Source: Alligator mississippiensis (taxonomy: Eukaryota; Chordata; Crocodylia; Alligatoridae). From it: a stretch of DNA of 64,000 bases. Positions 21,995 to 34,065 of this stretch are shown here, piece after piece (position 1 is the first letter of the stretch; every line of letters starts with the position of its first letter). The translations under genes were made by a program, and so were the position numbers. The stretch covers positions 251,266,251 to 251,330,250 of the forward strand of contig NC_081826.1 in assembly GCF_030867095.1 (NCBI RefSeq), in the 5' to 3' direction. The notes under the pieces were generated by a model. The model saw only the letters and a program-made list of their open reading frames with translations. It made no database searches and was not told where the DNA came from.

Positions 21995-22645
21995 AAAAAA
22001 TCGAAGTCATGGGCAGTTAACAGAAACTGCGGGAACCATTGCATTTTTTCTTCTGCTTTAAAGAGATGCAAACACTACAGCATCTTTGCGTGTATAATTT
22101 TTAGCAGTCTTTTATGAAACATATTTTGAGTCCTATGTTCTGCTTACATTAATATATGAGAAGTCCCTTTTATGTACTCGGCAGGAGGGATTAATAGAAG
22201 ATTTAAAAAGCTTAAGCTTTCTTCGAGCCTATTACAAATATAATTGTGTGGAGATTGTACCTAAGTGATACAATTGCATGCTATAAAAAAACTAAAGGAA
22301 ATACTGAGTTATCTTTATTTCAAAAAGCAGAATGGGCTAGAACTGCTCGGAATAAAGATGGATACCAGAAAGTTTATTTAAATCATTCTCTCTGAACCAT
22401 TGTCTGATTCATGCACACAGTGCATTTCCCCAGTGACAAGTGGCAAGAATCTCACATTCTTCTAGGCTTTTTCTTTTTTAAAAAACAATGTCTTAAAGCT
22501 ATGGTTGCAAAGCCTTGAAACTATTACATGAGCATCACCAATGCATTGATACCTGCCTCAGCTGGGCCCAATAGCTCTGAAGCAGGGCTTGCACCTCCAA
22601 ATTCTGTAGATGCTAAAGCTAATAAAATTGTCATCTAAATAGTGT
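21995..22645 (+). other. NAIP: Probable NAIP-A 3' UTR
   Basis: AT-rich unique sequence after the stop, without coding signal and ending before the CR1 tail at about 22690. Two AATAAA hexamers (22351-22356 and 22621-22626) are candidate polyadenylation signals. The extent is inferred, not seen. Confidence 0.45.
22621..22626 (+). promoter_or_regulatory. Candidate poly(A) signal of NAIP-A
   Basis: AATAAA about 630 bases after the stop codon, followed by TG-containing sequence. An upstream AATAAA at 22351 is an alternative. Transcript ends would be needed to choose. Confidence 0.4.
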
Positions 22646-22689
22646 ATTTCACTGGCCAAAGCTTGTAACAAAGAAGAGAAAAGTATTAC

Positions 22690-22950
22690 ATTATGAAGAG
22701 TTACACAAATTTAGGTTGGATATTACGAAAAACTTTCTCACTAGGAGGATGGTGAAGCACTGGAACAGGTTACCCAGAGAGGTGGCAGAGTCTCCATCCT
22801 TGGAGGTTTTCAAGACCCAGCTAGACAAAGCCTTGGCTGGGATAATATTGTTGGGGCTGGTCCTGCTTTTGAGCAGGGGGTTGGACTAGCTGACCTCCTG
22901 AGGTCCCTCCCAACCCTAATTTTCTGATTCTATGATTCTATAACATATTC
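22690..22950 (+). mobile_element. CR1 LINE 3' end
   Basis: + strand CR1 ORF2 C-terminus and 3' UTR (ggttggactagctgacctc, then tctgattctatgattctat). Only the last 260 bases are present. It abuts an oppositely oriented CR1 end at 22955. Confidence 0.8.
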
Positions 22951-22954
22951 TTAT

Positions 22955-23365
22955 AGATTCATAGATGTTAGGGTCAGAAGGCACCTCAATAGATCATCAA
23001 GTCCGACCCCCTGCATAGGCAGGAAAGAGTGCTGGGTTTAGATGACCCCAGCTGGATGCCTATCTAACCTCCTCTTGAAGACCCCCAGGGTAGGGGAGAG
23101 CACCACCTCCCTTGGGAGCCCATTCCAGACCTTGGCTACTCTAACTGTGAAGAAGTTCTTCCTAATGTCCAGTCTAAATCTGCTCTCTGCTAGCTTATGG
23201 CCATTATTTCTTGTAACCCCCGGGGGTGCCTTGGTGAGTAAAGCCTCACTAATTCCCTTCTGTGCCCCCATGATGAACTTATAGGCAGCCACAAGGTTGC
23301 CTCTCAACCTTCTCTTGCGGAGGCTGAAGAGGTCCAGGTGCCCTAGTCTTTCTGAACGACTTCAC
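22955..23365 (-). mobile_element. CR1 LINE 3' end, reversed
   Basis: The minus-strand frame 23038-23307 encodes the CR1 ORF2 C-terminus: NNGHKLAESRFRLDIRKNFF, KVWNGLPREVV. The 3' tail meets that of the preceding CR1 tail to tail. Confidence 0.82.
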
Positions 23366-24650
23366 TTGGGTAGGTCTTTGGTAATAGGGTGCAGTTCAAG
23401 GGGTGTGCTTGTACGTATGCCTGAGGGGAACAAAAGACAGGACAAGGGGAAACAAGTCTCATGTTTCAAATGCTGTCACTCCAACATACCACCATGGGGT
23501 AGAAACTAATGGCCTGCTGATCTGAGCAATGCTTAAGTAACCTTGAGTTGTATACCTATCCATGCAGTGCTTAAAAGGGCAAACATGTTCTAGCTTTACA
23601 GAAACAAGTGAATCAAAAGGTGCAGTCATACTAATCAATACTCTTCTACTGCTGAAAATCTTTCATTAAAGGTCTTCTTTTTTGCATCGTATAGGGCAAG
23701 ATAGTCAGCTAAACAAGGCTTGGGGTGAGAGGGATGTAGACACAATTTCTATCCTTTATTTTATTTCCAAAACCTGATAACTGAAATTCAGGAAGAAACT
23801 CTGCACAGTGTAGTTCATAAAAGAACCTATACTCACTTCCTTGACTAGTTGCTTCCAGTACAGCCTTCATGTTACATATGTCAGTGTTCAATGACTGTTT
23901 GTGAAATGACATTTTCTTTTAGCTAGAAAATAGGCTTTTGTATAGGCAGTTTTACTTTGAACTCCTTGAAGTACAAAACCATGACATGAACAGGGACAAC
24001 TTTTTTGTACAATTGAGAATTTTTCTTTTCCTTAAAAAGGAACTCCTGGCCTTTTTGAGTGGTTGTCCATGCAGATTTTGTGCAGGCTGCAAATGCACCC
24101 CATCTATTCAGCACTGGATTCCTTTAAATATTAGTGGCCATGGGAGCCATCCTTGTACCTTGAACCCACACAACCACTATAGTACTACAACTTTAAGGGG
24201 CTTCAGGCCCTTCACCCTCAATTGTTAGTCTTCTTACTGCCCAGGGTTATAAGACAGAACCCTGCAATATCTACGTGTCTTCACCTACAACAGTCAGAGC
24301 TACTGTTAGTGTTACTTAAATAGTTGTTTGAGTAATCTTAGTTTTCTATTCTAAAATCCTCATTAACGGCAGCATCAGAAAAGAAGCCCATGTCTTACAA
24401 GAGTTCCTCATACTGGTACAGTTATTTCCCTATGGGAATTAAAATAAACTATATTCAAATAAAGCTCTTCTATACCAATGTAACTTTCTGTTATTAAAGT
24501 TCAGATCCCTAACTAGCAGTTAACCATATAAAAACTAGATGTGGAATAGGTCTTATTGCTTGCATCTTTCATAACAGAAACTTCCTACTTGTGATCCTGA
24601 ATGCCACTTTATAAACCTCAGAGGCTTGAGGGGAATTTTTAATTAGAATG
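23366..24650. other. Intergenic DNA, nothing recognised
   Basis: AT-rich sequence with only short chance frames and no splice-consistent exon or repeat family I can name. Confidence 0.4.
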
Positions 24651-24658
24651 CTTATGAC

Positions 24659-24846
24659 CAGGCATTCTGGTTTTCTTTGATTTAAAAAAATCCCCGATTT
24701 TCAGTTAAAAAGAGTAACCCAAAATCTACATTTTTCCATGATTAAAATGAAACACCACTAAAATATAGATAATTGTGGATTTTGGGTTACTTATTTAAAT
24801 CCAAAAATTGGGGATTTTTTTTTATCAGAGAAAACTAGGATCCCTG
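24659..24846. mobile_element. Near-palindromic hAT miniature element, 188 bp
   Basis: The two halves are inverted copies: caggcattctggttttctttga at the left pairs with the complement of the right end agaaaactaggatccctg, and the centre pairs taacccaaaatc with gattttgggtta. Flanks cttatgac (24651-24658) and cttacgac (24847-24854) match at 7 of 8 bases, the 8-bp duplication expected of hAT elements. Confidence 0.82.
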
Positions 24847-25552
24847 CTTACGACTGACATATCTGGGACAGTGCTGCTGGACACAGGCACAATACCCGAG
24901 TATGTGCATCTGCTTCTATTGAGAAGGCCACTTCTGTGACCAAGAAGTTTGAAAGCTGGGAGGGTGACAAATACTTACATTTCACTATTATATGTTGCCC
25001 TTATTGCCTATCAAAGATCCTGTAAAAAGTCAGCGGTTTGCTGATTTTTTATCTAAGCTAGTTTTCAGATACTGGTACTTGAACCTGGAATAAAATTTGG
25101 AATAAAAAAGATGGCAATTTATGCTTTAAAATTAAGACAGTTATTTAAAATGAATTGCAACAATAATTTAAAGCATTGATATAATTAGTTAATGATAGAG
25201 AAGAAGTGTGTGGCAGTTGTGTTTCATGGCCGTGTTTCATGGTTTTAGAGGTAGCAAAAAACTCTGAGTGAGTCCCTTTACGGATATCACTAAAAAGTCA
25301 AGATCTGAAATGATGGTTGAATAATGGCATTTTAAAAACGTTCTTTAAATGAGTCTCATTTCATACTTCAGTGAAGGAACTAAAATAAGAAAAGACCAAG
25401 ATGCTTAAGCTGAAATGAATGATTCATAAAAATCATGCTTGACCCTATTAAACACTTAAAATGACATTTTGGCAAAAAAATAGGTGGCTAAAATGTTGCT
25501 TCTGGGCATGAAGCTGTGCCACTATAAAGCTTAGGGACATGTCTTGACGAGC

Positions 25553-25612
25553 GCACATGTGCAGTTTGTGGCACCTCAGAGCAGTTTGAGGTGCTGCAAA
25601 CTGCACATGTGC
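25553..25612. repeat. Strong inverted repeat (26-bp arms, 8-base loop)
   Basis: Arm gcacatgtgcagtttgtggc... (25553-25578) pairs with 25587-25612 with one or two mismatches. Likely part of an unnamed DNA transposon, but its ends were not found. Confidence 0.7.
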
Positions 25613-26030
25613 ACCCATTCACCATGCTGCTAATCAGCAGCGTGGTGGGTTTTTTTGACATTAGGAGATCCATGGCAGCAGTGTGCACCACCAGAAAGGG
25701 AGCCTGTTCAGACATAGCCACACTCTGGCTGCCAGCCAGGAGCCAGCTCAGCACCACTGCTGCTCTGGAAGGCCCCCAGGACCCTAAGTATAGCTGCTGG
25801 TGCCAGCCTCGCCTGCCCTACCCGGGTCACTTTGCCGCACACCAGAGAATATCTGCTCACTGTAAAGCATCAACTCAGGGTTGTGTAGATTCTGCCTTAT
25901 GCATGAAACTAAGATAAGTCAGCAATGGTTTCTGTAGCACTGGTTGCACTGTTGTATGTATCTGGCTAGTACTCGCCACCTCTTATAAGAGGAAATATTA
26001 ACAAACATTGATCATAGTGGTCCCAAATAC

Positions 26031-28116
26031 TAGGGCTGTGTGAAGCTCTGGGTGGTGATTCGATTCAGAGGATATTTGGCTTGATTCGGTGGCCAAATCT
26101 CTGAATCCAAATTGAATTAAATGTCCGAATCAAATGTCCAAATCATAGAATCATAGAATCATAGAAGTAGGGTCGGAAGGGACCTTGTAGATCTTCAAGT
26201 CCAACCCCCTGCCTGGGCAGGAGGAAAACTGGGCTCAAATGACCCCAGCCAGGTAGGCATCGAGCCGCTTCTTAAAGACCCCCAGGGTAGAAGCCAGCAC
26301 CACTTCCCTTGGAAGTTGGTTCCAGATCCTAGCCGCCCTAACTGTGAAGTAGTTCTTACGGATGTCTAATCTAAACCTGCTCTCCAACAACTTGTGGCCG
26401 TTATTCCTTGTTATCCCGGGGGGCGCTAGGGGAAACAAGGTCTCCCTCGAACCCTTCTGGTCCCCCCTAGTGAGTTTGTAGACGGTCACCAGGTCCCCCC
26501 TCGGCCTTCTCTTGTGAAGGCTGAACAGGTTCAGGTCCCGTAGCCTCCCATTGTAGGGTCTGCCCTGCTGTCCTCGGATCATGTGGGTGGCCCTCCTCTG
26601 GACCCTCTCAATGTTGTCCACATCCCTCTTGAAGTTGGGTGCCCAGAACTGGACACAGTACTCCAGCTGTGGCCTGACCAGTGTTGTGTAGAGGGTAGAG
26701 GGGGAGGATCACTTCCTTGGCCCTACTTGAGATGCATCTGTGGATGCACGATAAGGTCCGGTTAGCCCTGCCGACCATGACCTCGCATTGTCGGCCCATG
26801 TTCATCTTGGAGTCAATAATGACTCCAAGATCCCTTTCTGCCTCTGTGCTCTCAAGAAGGGAGTTTCCCATCTTATAAGTGTGCTGCTGGTTACTACTGC
26901 CCAAGTGCAGCCCCCTGCACTTGTCAGTATTGAAACGCATCCTGTTTTTGTTAGCCCACCCCTGCAACCTATCCAGGTCTTGCTGCAGTCTTTCCCTCCC
27001 TACTAGCGTGCCTACCTCACCCCAAATTTTGGTATCATCAGCAAATTTGAACAGGTTGCTTTCACCCAGTCGTCCAAATTGCTGATAAAGAAATTGAACA
27101 GTGCAGGCCCAAGGACTGAGCCTTGGAGGACTCCGCTGCCCACTTCCCACCAGGTTGAATATGACCCGTCCACCACCACCCTCTGACTATGACCCTTCAG
27201 CCAATTAGCAATCCATTTGACCGTGTAGGCATCAATGCCACAGTCGCCTAATTTTTTAATGAGGATGGGGTGGTCGACAGTGTCAAAGGCCTTGCTGAAG
27301 TCCAGAAAGACTACATTCACGACGACACCTGCATCCAATGCTTTTGTGACCTGATCGTAAAAGGCAATCAGGTTGGTTTGACATGACCTGCCCCTAATGA
27401 AACCGTGCTGGCTGCCCTTGAGCATTATCCCCGATGCCGGCCCATCACAGATATGCTCCTTGATGATCTTCTCAAAGAGTTTCCGCAGGATTAAGGTAAG
27501 ACTGACAGGCCTATAGTTGCCCAGGTCCTCCCTCCTCCCTTTTTTAAAGATGGGGACCACATTGGCTATCTTCCAATCATCTGGCACCACGAGTGCTCAT
27601 AAAGCCGTGCCAAGGGCCCTGCAATAACCCCTGCTAGCGCCCTCAACACCCTGGGGTGGAGAGCATCTGGACCTGCTGATTTGAACACGTCCAGCCCCTC
27701 CAGAAGCACTCTAACCCGGTCCTCCTCAACCTTATGTCTGGAGGTGTTCCCCTCGAGTCCGTCTTGAATCACAGTGGGGGAGTCCCAGTCCCTGCACAAG
27801 AAAATGTGGGGGTCGTGCAGCATCCCCCATGCAGCATGGGCCAGTGGGGGCCCAGTAGGGATGCCCCCCCCCCCTCCACCTGGTAGCACCTGCTGAGTGG
27901 GGACTTTTTTTTAAACAAGAGCTTGGGCAGCCATTGCTGGGCTCAGAGAGTGGGTGGGGGATGGGCCTGGCTGATTCAGAGATTTGGCAGCAGCCAGATC
28001 TCCGAATCAGATTCAGCGGAATTGAATTGGGACAGTGATTAGAGTCACCGAATTGAATCACTGTACCCCAAATTGGGTGAACCTGAAGCAAATACTAGCT
28101 GCTTTGCACAGGCCTA
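26031..28116. mobile_element. hAT-type DNA transposon interrupted by a CR1
   Basis: The left end tagggctgtgtgaag and right end (complement) taggcctgtgcaaag are inverted repeats; both sides also carry gattcgattc/gaatc-rich sequence. Flanks ccaaatac (26023-26030) and ccaagtac (28117-28124) match at 7 of 8 bases, the hAT target duplication. About 1.66 kb of the interior is a later CR1 insertion. No transposase coding remains, so it is non-autonomous. Confidence 0.8.
26143..27800 (-). mobile_element. CR1 LINE, 5'-truncated, nested in hAT element
   Basis: Minus-strand ORF2 runs from the region before RT (DVFKSAGPDALHPRVLRALA) through the RT core (NYRPVSL, QHGFIRGRSC, FLDFSKAFDTVDHPILIKKL) to the C-terminus (NNGHKLLESRFRLDIRKNYF, IWNQLPREVV). 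It ends in the (catagaat)n tail at 26143. At least two frameshifts (near 27590 and 27040) break it, and the catalytic ADD is displaced by one of them. Confidence 0.88.
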
Positions 28117-28124
28117 CCAAGTAC

Positions 28125-31100
28125 CTACTTGAAAGGCTGGAATTGTTCTTTAAGTGAACTATTTTATAGAAATTATTATATATTATCTGTTTGCTGCTTG
28201 CAGTAAAGGTATAAAATTCTGTTTCAGAGCTTATTTTCAAGGCTTTGAGCATGTAGCTTTTTTAAAATTACACATTCTACACATTTTAAATCCTCTCAAG
28301 TTCATCTTTTAAGAGAGAGAAAAATGAAAGAACATGTTGGGGGCCACTGAAAGGAATTCTCAAGCATGGGATTCTGCCCTTGGAGTTGCAAAGGGCTTGT
28401 CCACAGACTTGCTCATGTATGCTGCCATCCTTGGGCATGTTGACTGGCCCAACACTGAGTCCAGTTCAACCCTCTGGGAAGAGTGAAGCTGCTTATGATG
28501 GGTATTTGGAAGAAGTAATGGTAAAACAGAGAGAAGGAAGGTCAGACTGGATGCCTGTAGTTGCTGTTTAGTAAACCTCATACTGACTTTTGGTAACATC
28601 TATGAGATACAGAGCGGGTTAATGAAAAAAGAAATGCTACCACTACGTCTCCCAAGTTATTGCTATGATAATCTTATTTTCAAGGCTTAATGTTTGGGCA
28701 ATTCTTAATATTATTAAAAATATCATTTGTAGATTATTCTGAAATTCCTATTTAAGATGAAAGATGATATATTTTCATGTTGAAAACCTAAATATGGAGG
28801 TTTCTACATTTAAATAAATCACTGTAATTTGAGGTATATCTACAAATTACTTTATTTGTACTGCTACTACCGCATCTACTATACTACTATAACAAAGGAA
28901 TGTCTGTCTTTTAATATTTGACCTTTTAAACCTTTGTATATAGGTTTACATCTGCAAAGTCTTCCAGAATGATTTGGTGTAGACTGTGACTTGTTTGATT
29001 TGAATTGACTGTGACTTGTATGATTTTCTGTATTCCTGTCCCAGCTGTATGGTATGGCTATTTGTAGAGATTGTGCCATCTGTTTAATTCCTGCCAAAGA
29101 GTCAGCTTAAATTATTTGCCAGCAGAGGCCAGGAAGGAGTTTTTAATCATCATGAATGCTAGTGTTTTTGTTTCTTTTCTCTTTTCTCCCTTTTCCCTTT
29201 TCTAAAACACTGGGAGATTGGCCACAGATAAAGCTGGATGCAAGTTTGAAGGGGGCTCTGCTAAGCTCCCTCTGGTATTTGGAAAACTCAGCAGTTCCTG
29301 GTTAGATGGTCTTGCTTTTCTGCTTGGGGTCATACGAATCATCAAATTAGGGGGCTGAAAGAGAATGTTTTCCCTTCAGTTAGCAAGGACTGTGGGGGCT
29401 TTTTCCTTTTGTAGCATAGGGCACAGTCCTCTTTCTATGATCGTCTAAGAGTTACCACCTACTTGCTTGTCATTGCAGACACAGATCATTGGCAATGCTC
29501 TCAACTCCCCTGCTTTTGCTTATGACATGCTGTAGGTTGTTCTTGGTGTTTCTGATTCTGCCCCTTGTAGTTGTAAATGATGGTAATTGTGAGGAATCCC
29601 TGGGTAAATGCTTGTCTGGGAGCCCAAGGGACTAGACTGGTCCAGGAGGCTCCTTCCTATCCTATGTTTCTATGTGTGGAATTGGAATCATTTCAGTTGC
29701 TGTTGTTAATGTGTTCATAAAATACCTGCATCCTCTCATATATTTCCTTCACTGGTTTTGCAACCTATAACTTTGAGACTAACGTATATGTTTGTATGAG
29801 AGGAAAAATAATAAAACTGATTTGTATGCTAAAATTGTGTTTCACATTGTTTTTATTTGTAAATTAATATATCTTACAACCATATGTGATATGCTTAGTG
29901 AAACAACTTCCTGTTTGCTGCCCGAGAATGGATTATTTTCTCCATTTTATTTTGTGAAGAAAATCTTTCTATGTTGTAAGAACTTTGTAAGTTCTTACAA
30001 GTTAGTTTGGGAAATGTCTAAACAAGTAGTTTTGTGTTGTTTCAGTAACATTGTGAAACACTGTGATATTTTAACATATGCACCCTTTGGAAACAGGTAA
30101 GGAAGTTTTGCTGAAAGTTTCAACTAACTTTTATAAGATTACAAACAAACACAACAACAAAGTTCATGAGTCTGCCTGTAAAAAAAAACAAAAACCCAAC
30201 TGAAAGTGCTTAAATAATGTCTGCTATTTTATAATTGCTGTCTGAAGTGGAATTAAAAATGGACATGGATTTAATCTAAATAATGAGATGCAGGGGACTG
30301 ACGGAGGAATCTCTACTTCAAACTTAAGCTCTGCTTTTGATTGTACCAAAGAGCACTGCTTTGACAGTCTCTCTCCACCTCAACAGCCTCCTTATTTATG
30401 TTGCTTGGTATTTTCAGGTCCTAATGGTAATAGTAATGGCACTGCCTGATGCTTATGGGTATGTCTCCACTGTAGCAGATGGTGCAAATATAGTATTAGT
30501 GGGGATGACTGAGCAAGCTTTATCTGGAGAGCATGGATAACAAAAGCGGTGAAAACATGACAGTTCACTGTGGTCTACATAAACTCAGAGGCCCTGGGTA
30601 TGTGGTAAAGCTGCTGATCCAAAAATAACTCATCATGAGGGCACCTGTTTAGGATTTAGGGGACATACAAAATTCCCAAAAAATCTGTTTTGAATCAAGT
30701 GTTTCTTACATCCCAAGGGAGCACCCTAACCAGTAGACTATTAGCCATTCTCATATATGTGGGGTTCTCTTTGTTATATTTTTTCAAAATATTTGAGTTT
30801 TGATTAAAGGACATTTTCTGATGGAAAAATGTGTTGTCAAGAAATTCATACCCATTTTGAGGAAGCAAAATGGGGAAGCTGGAACTGAGATGTTCACAGT
30901 CATTGGCAGTTCCACCTTTAAATTTCTTGTGGTCTGGATAATAACCCTGAGTCCTTTCCTTCTCATTCCTTTCCACAGCAGTGAGAGAACAATTAAAGTA
31001 GTTTTTTTGACTACCACTGCCAAGGAGGTATTAGTGTTACTTTTTGCAGCTCAAGTAAGAACAGTGTTCTGGAGGGAACACTTCCTTTCTCAGTAAATGT

Positions 31101-34065
31101 TTTTTCTTACTTGGGATTCACCTGTTCTCCCTCCCTGCAATTTGTAGGAATGTATGAATGTCACCAGCTGTTAGTTTACACCATTGTGTATGTTTTGCTT
31201 TACTGGATTTGCCACAGTATTAGGTAGTCCATCACATGGCTGGCAGGCATAAAATCAATGTATGTGCAGAGAAATCAGTGTACTACTTGATAGCCTACAA
31301 GTTGAAAGAAAGAGCAGAAGACTATAGAGTGAGTGATCAACCAAAGAACTAACAGAGAAGTAGAGAATATTAGTGGATGAAATGTAAGATGAAGAAAGAA
31401 AAGCCATGATGTTCTTACTAGATTCAAAGAAGTTGTTTCTTATATTTAAAGGCAGATGAGTAGTGGTCAGAGAAAAGTAGGGAAAACACAACAAGATTTA
31501 TCTTGTTGTAACTGCTGACCCTCTCTATGAACACCCTCCCCCAACAGATGTACTTTGTATGCCTCTCCTTTTTTTCTGTGTTTTTTTGCTCATTGTTAAA
31601 TGGTGAGAAAGAGACTTTGCCCCAGTTATCCATTCATTCATTTCACAATTAAGAAGTTCCCGTGTGCTAACATTTTCTATTAAGCAACTTGCAGTTTCTC
31701 CACACAGATTGGGAAATACTTCATGTTTGTGTTTTGATCACAAGGCTTGACAGGTTATGAATTTTTCCAGATAAACTTGCCGTGATGTCCTTCTAAGAAG
31801 CAGGTCCCTGAAATCTTCTGGAGCATCTGGAAGGAGGTAAACTGCCTGATAAAATAATTTTCATAGAATGACTGTAACTTAAGCCTGTTTGCCCGAGGGT
31901 CTTTCCCCATCATTTTCTGAAACAATGTTCACCTATTAGTGTTTAAATCCAAAGCATGCCTCTTGCAGAAGCTTACTTTGGAGTCTAAAAGGTATTTCAT
32001 TTCACATGAATTTGATGTTCCTTTGCTTTTGTTGCTGAAAATTATTTCAATTGGAATTAAAGAATCATAAGCCTGGGGTTCTAGAAAGTGTAATTTTTAC
32101 CAAAGGAATGAATCTCACGGCATGGTAAGTTTCCTACAGGAGTACATTTTTGGGTCTCATTCTAAGTCTGACACATGTTGCATCCTATGTTTTGCCTTGC
32201 CAAGTGGGGAAGCATGCTGCGGCATGCTGTTTGCATATTGTTAGAAGATGTGGCTGTATTTTCAGGGAGGGCTTCAAAGAGCTTTTGAGTGGGCAGTTAG
32301 GACTAATTGCATGCCACCCTCTTAGTTTTTGTAGGAGAGCTGTGTATCAGTTATTGAATACGTTGTGATTTTTTAGTATGTTATTAAATGGATACTGTTT
32401 GTCATTTCTATCCACAGGTACAATGAAATATTATATTGCATTTGAAATTTTATTAGGGAAGGCTAAGAAACAAAGTTTCTAAATGTGTTTAGGAGAAGCA
32501 TACTTGTGTGTATGTATATCCACATGTTAGGAAAAGGAACAGGAAAAACAGGAGAAAGGTGAAATTAAGCTAAATCACAAAGGGATATTTTTTTGTTCAA
32601 TCAAATATCCCTTTCTTTGGGCCTAAAATTATTTATATTTCTATATTTTTTTATGTTAAGTATTTCTAAAGGTATCTATATCTGTGAAGAGAAAAGGCCC
32701 CAAGCTGAATTAAGATACATCAGACATTAAAAACAGTGGAGTTTCCTTTAGCCAGAATCTGACAAATCTTTTACAGCATTGTTTGGAGGAACAAAAGCTA
32801 TGATCTGAATTCACAGCAGGGCTGTCAAAGTTATAGGTGCTATAGGAACAATTATATAAACATACGTTTAAATCTTGCTCAGAATTAGTTTCATCAATTG
32901 AAAAATTAGGAACTCTGGGTGTGGACATAGGTAACTCCAGAAGCGTTTAAGTGAAACAGGCTTGGAAACTTTTCAGGCCTGTGGTAGGGGTGATGGTGGC
33001 CATGTTGCCAGACTTGGCCATTTCCAATGGGCCTAAGCCAAGCTTCAGAAGTGTGGCTAAAGCAGAAGGGTCCAAAGCTTGTTCCTGAGTGACCACTGGA
33101 TGAACCTTGGACACTGGACCACTGGAAGGGAGAAGGGACAAAGTGCCTGCAATTGCCAGTAGCCCTGCCCCAGGTGGGCGCTGAACTAACTAGGGATTGC
33201 AGCCAATGAGGAAGCAGCTGACAGGGCTGTAGGGACTAATGAGAAGCCCCTATGCCAGGGGTGGGCAAAATATGCCCGTGGGCCAGATTTGGGCCACAAT
33301 GCCATTCTATCCAGCCTGCGGGGCCCCTAAAAAATGTAGAAAATTAATATTTTTCTGCCCTTGGTTTCCGTAAAAAAGGAACGTTTTTAGGGAGTCCAGA
33401 ACAAAGACTGTGGGGGCTTAAAGCCTCAGCTGTGCAGCTGCTGCTGAGAAGTTGAGGCCAGAATAAAGAGGTTAGGACTGAAGCTAGCAGCCAGAGTACA
33501 TAGGCCAAGACCCAGAGGGTCAAGGTCTAGACAAACACAGAGGTTAAGGTGGAGCCAGGTGGTCCAAAGGAAAAAAACACCATTCCAAGGCTTGAGATGC
33601 CTCTGGTAGAGGTACTTATTCCATCAAGATGTGGCAGTTGGGAGGCCAGGTGGCAGTATGGAAGAGATGGAGTCGGGGCAGGCTAACTAGCCTCTGGGTG
33701 CCTCTACCTCTTGGCAGGGCTAATCCTGTGACAAAGCAATAAAAAAGTTGGGCTGTAAACCGATTATCTTTTAACTCTCTCATCAACAGCCATTCTGCAA
33801 GTTTACTTGTAATCCAGGTAATAGTGGGGCTCCCTACCTTCCCACTGCTAGGGTTCTTACTGCAGCCTCAAGCTCCTCTAGCTCTCTTCTCCCCCTCTTA
33901 CTGGAGTACAAAAGAAGAGGGGATTCCTGCTGGAGAATGGATTCCCAGTGTTGCAGCAGCCAAGACCAAGGCATGCAACTGGCAGCTATACTTACTTGTT
34001 AATCAATGAGTTTTAATTTAATTTTACCTGATAAAATGTGTATTAGAAATGTAGCAGGGGTTTAG
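28125..34065. other. Intergenic DNA between NAIP-A and NAIP-B, mostly unique
   Basis: Largely AT-rich with no supportable exon. About 29100-29680 looks like an old CR1/L3 3' UTR on the + strand (ends ggactagactggtccaggag, then cctatgtttctatg). About 32950-33740 has CCAAT-containing, LTR-like sequence without clear ends. A half hAT element lies at 33256-33380. A 5' untranslated exon or promoter of NAIP-B could lie here or closer to 37 kb, but none can be identified by eye. Confidence 0.4.
33256..33380. mobile_element. hAT miniature element, left half only
   Basis: Starts caggggtgggcaaaat and shares the next about 110 bases with the element at 21095-21281 (including gtagaaaattaatat), but lacks the right inverted end. 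Confidence 0.7.

Noticed and set aside
27012..27590. 192-codon minus-strand frame as a host gene
   Set aside because: It is CR1 reverse transcriptase, within a frameshifted, 5'-truncated copy.
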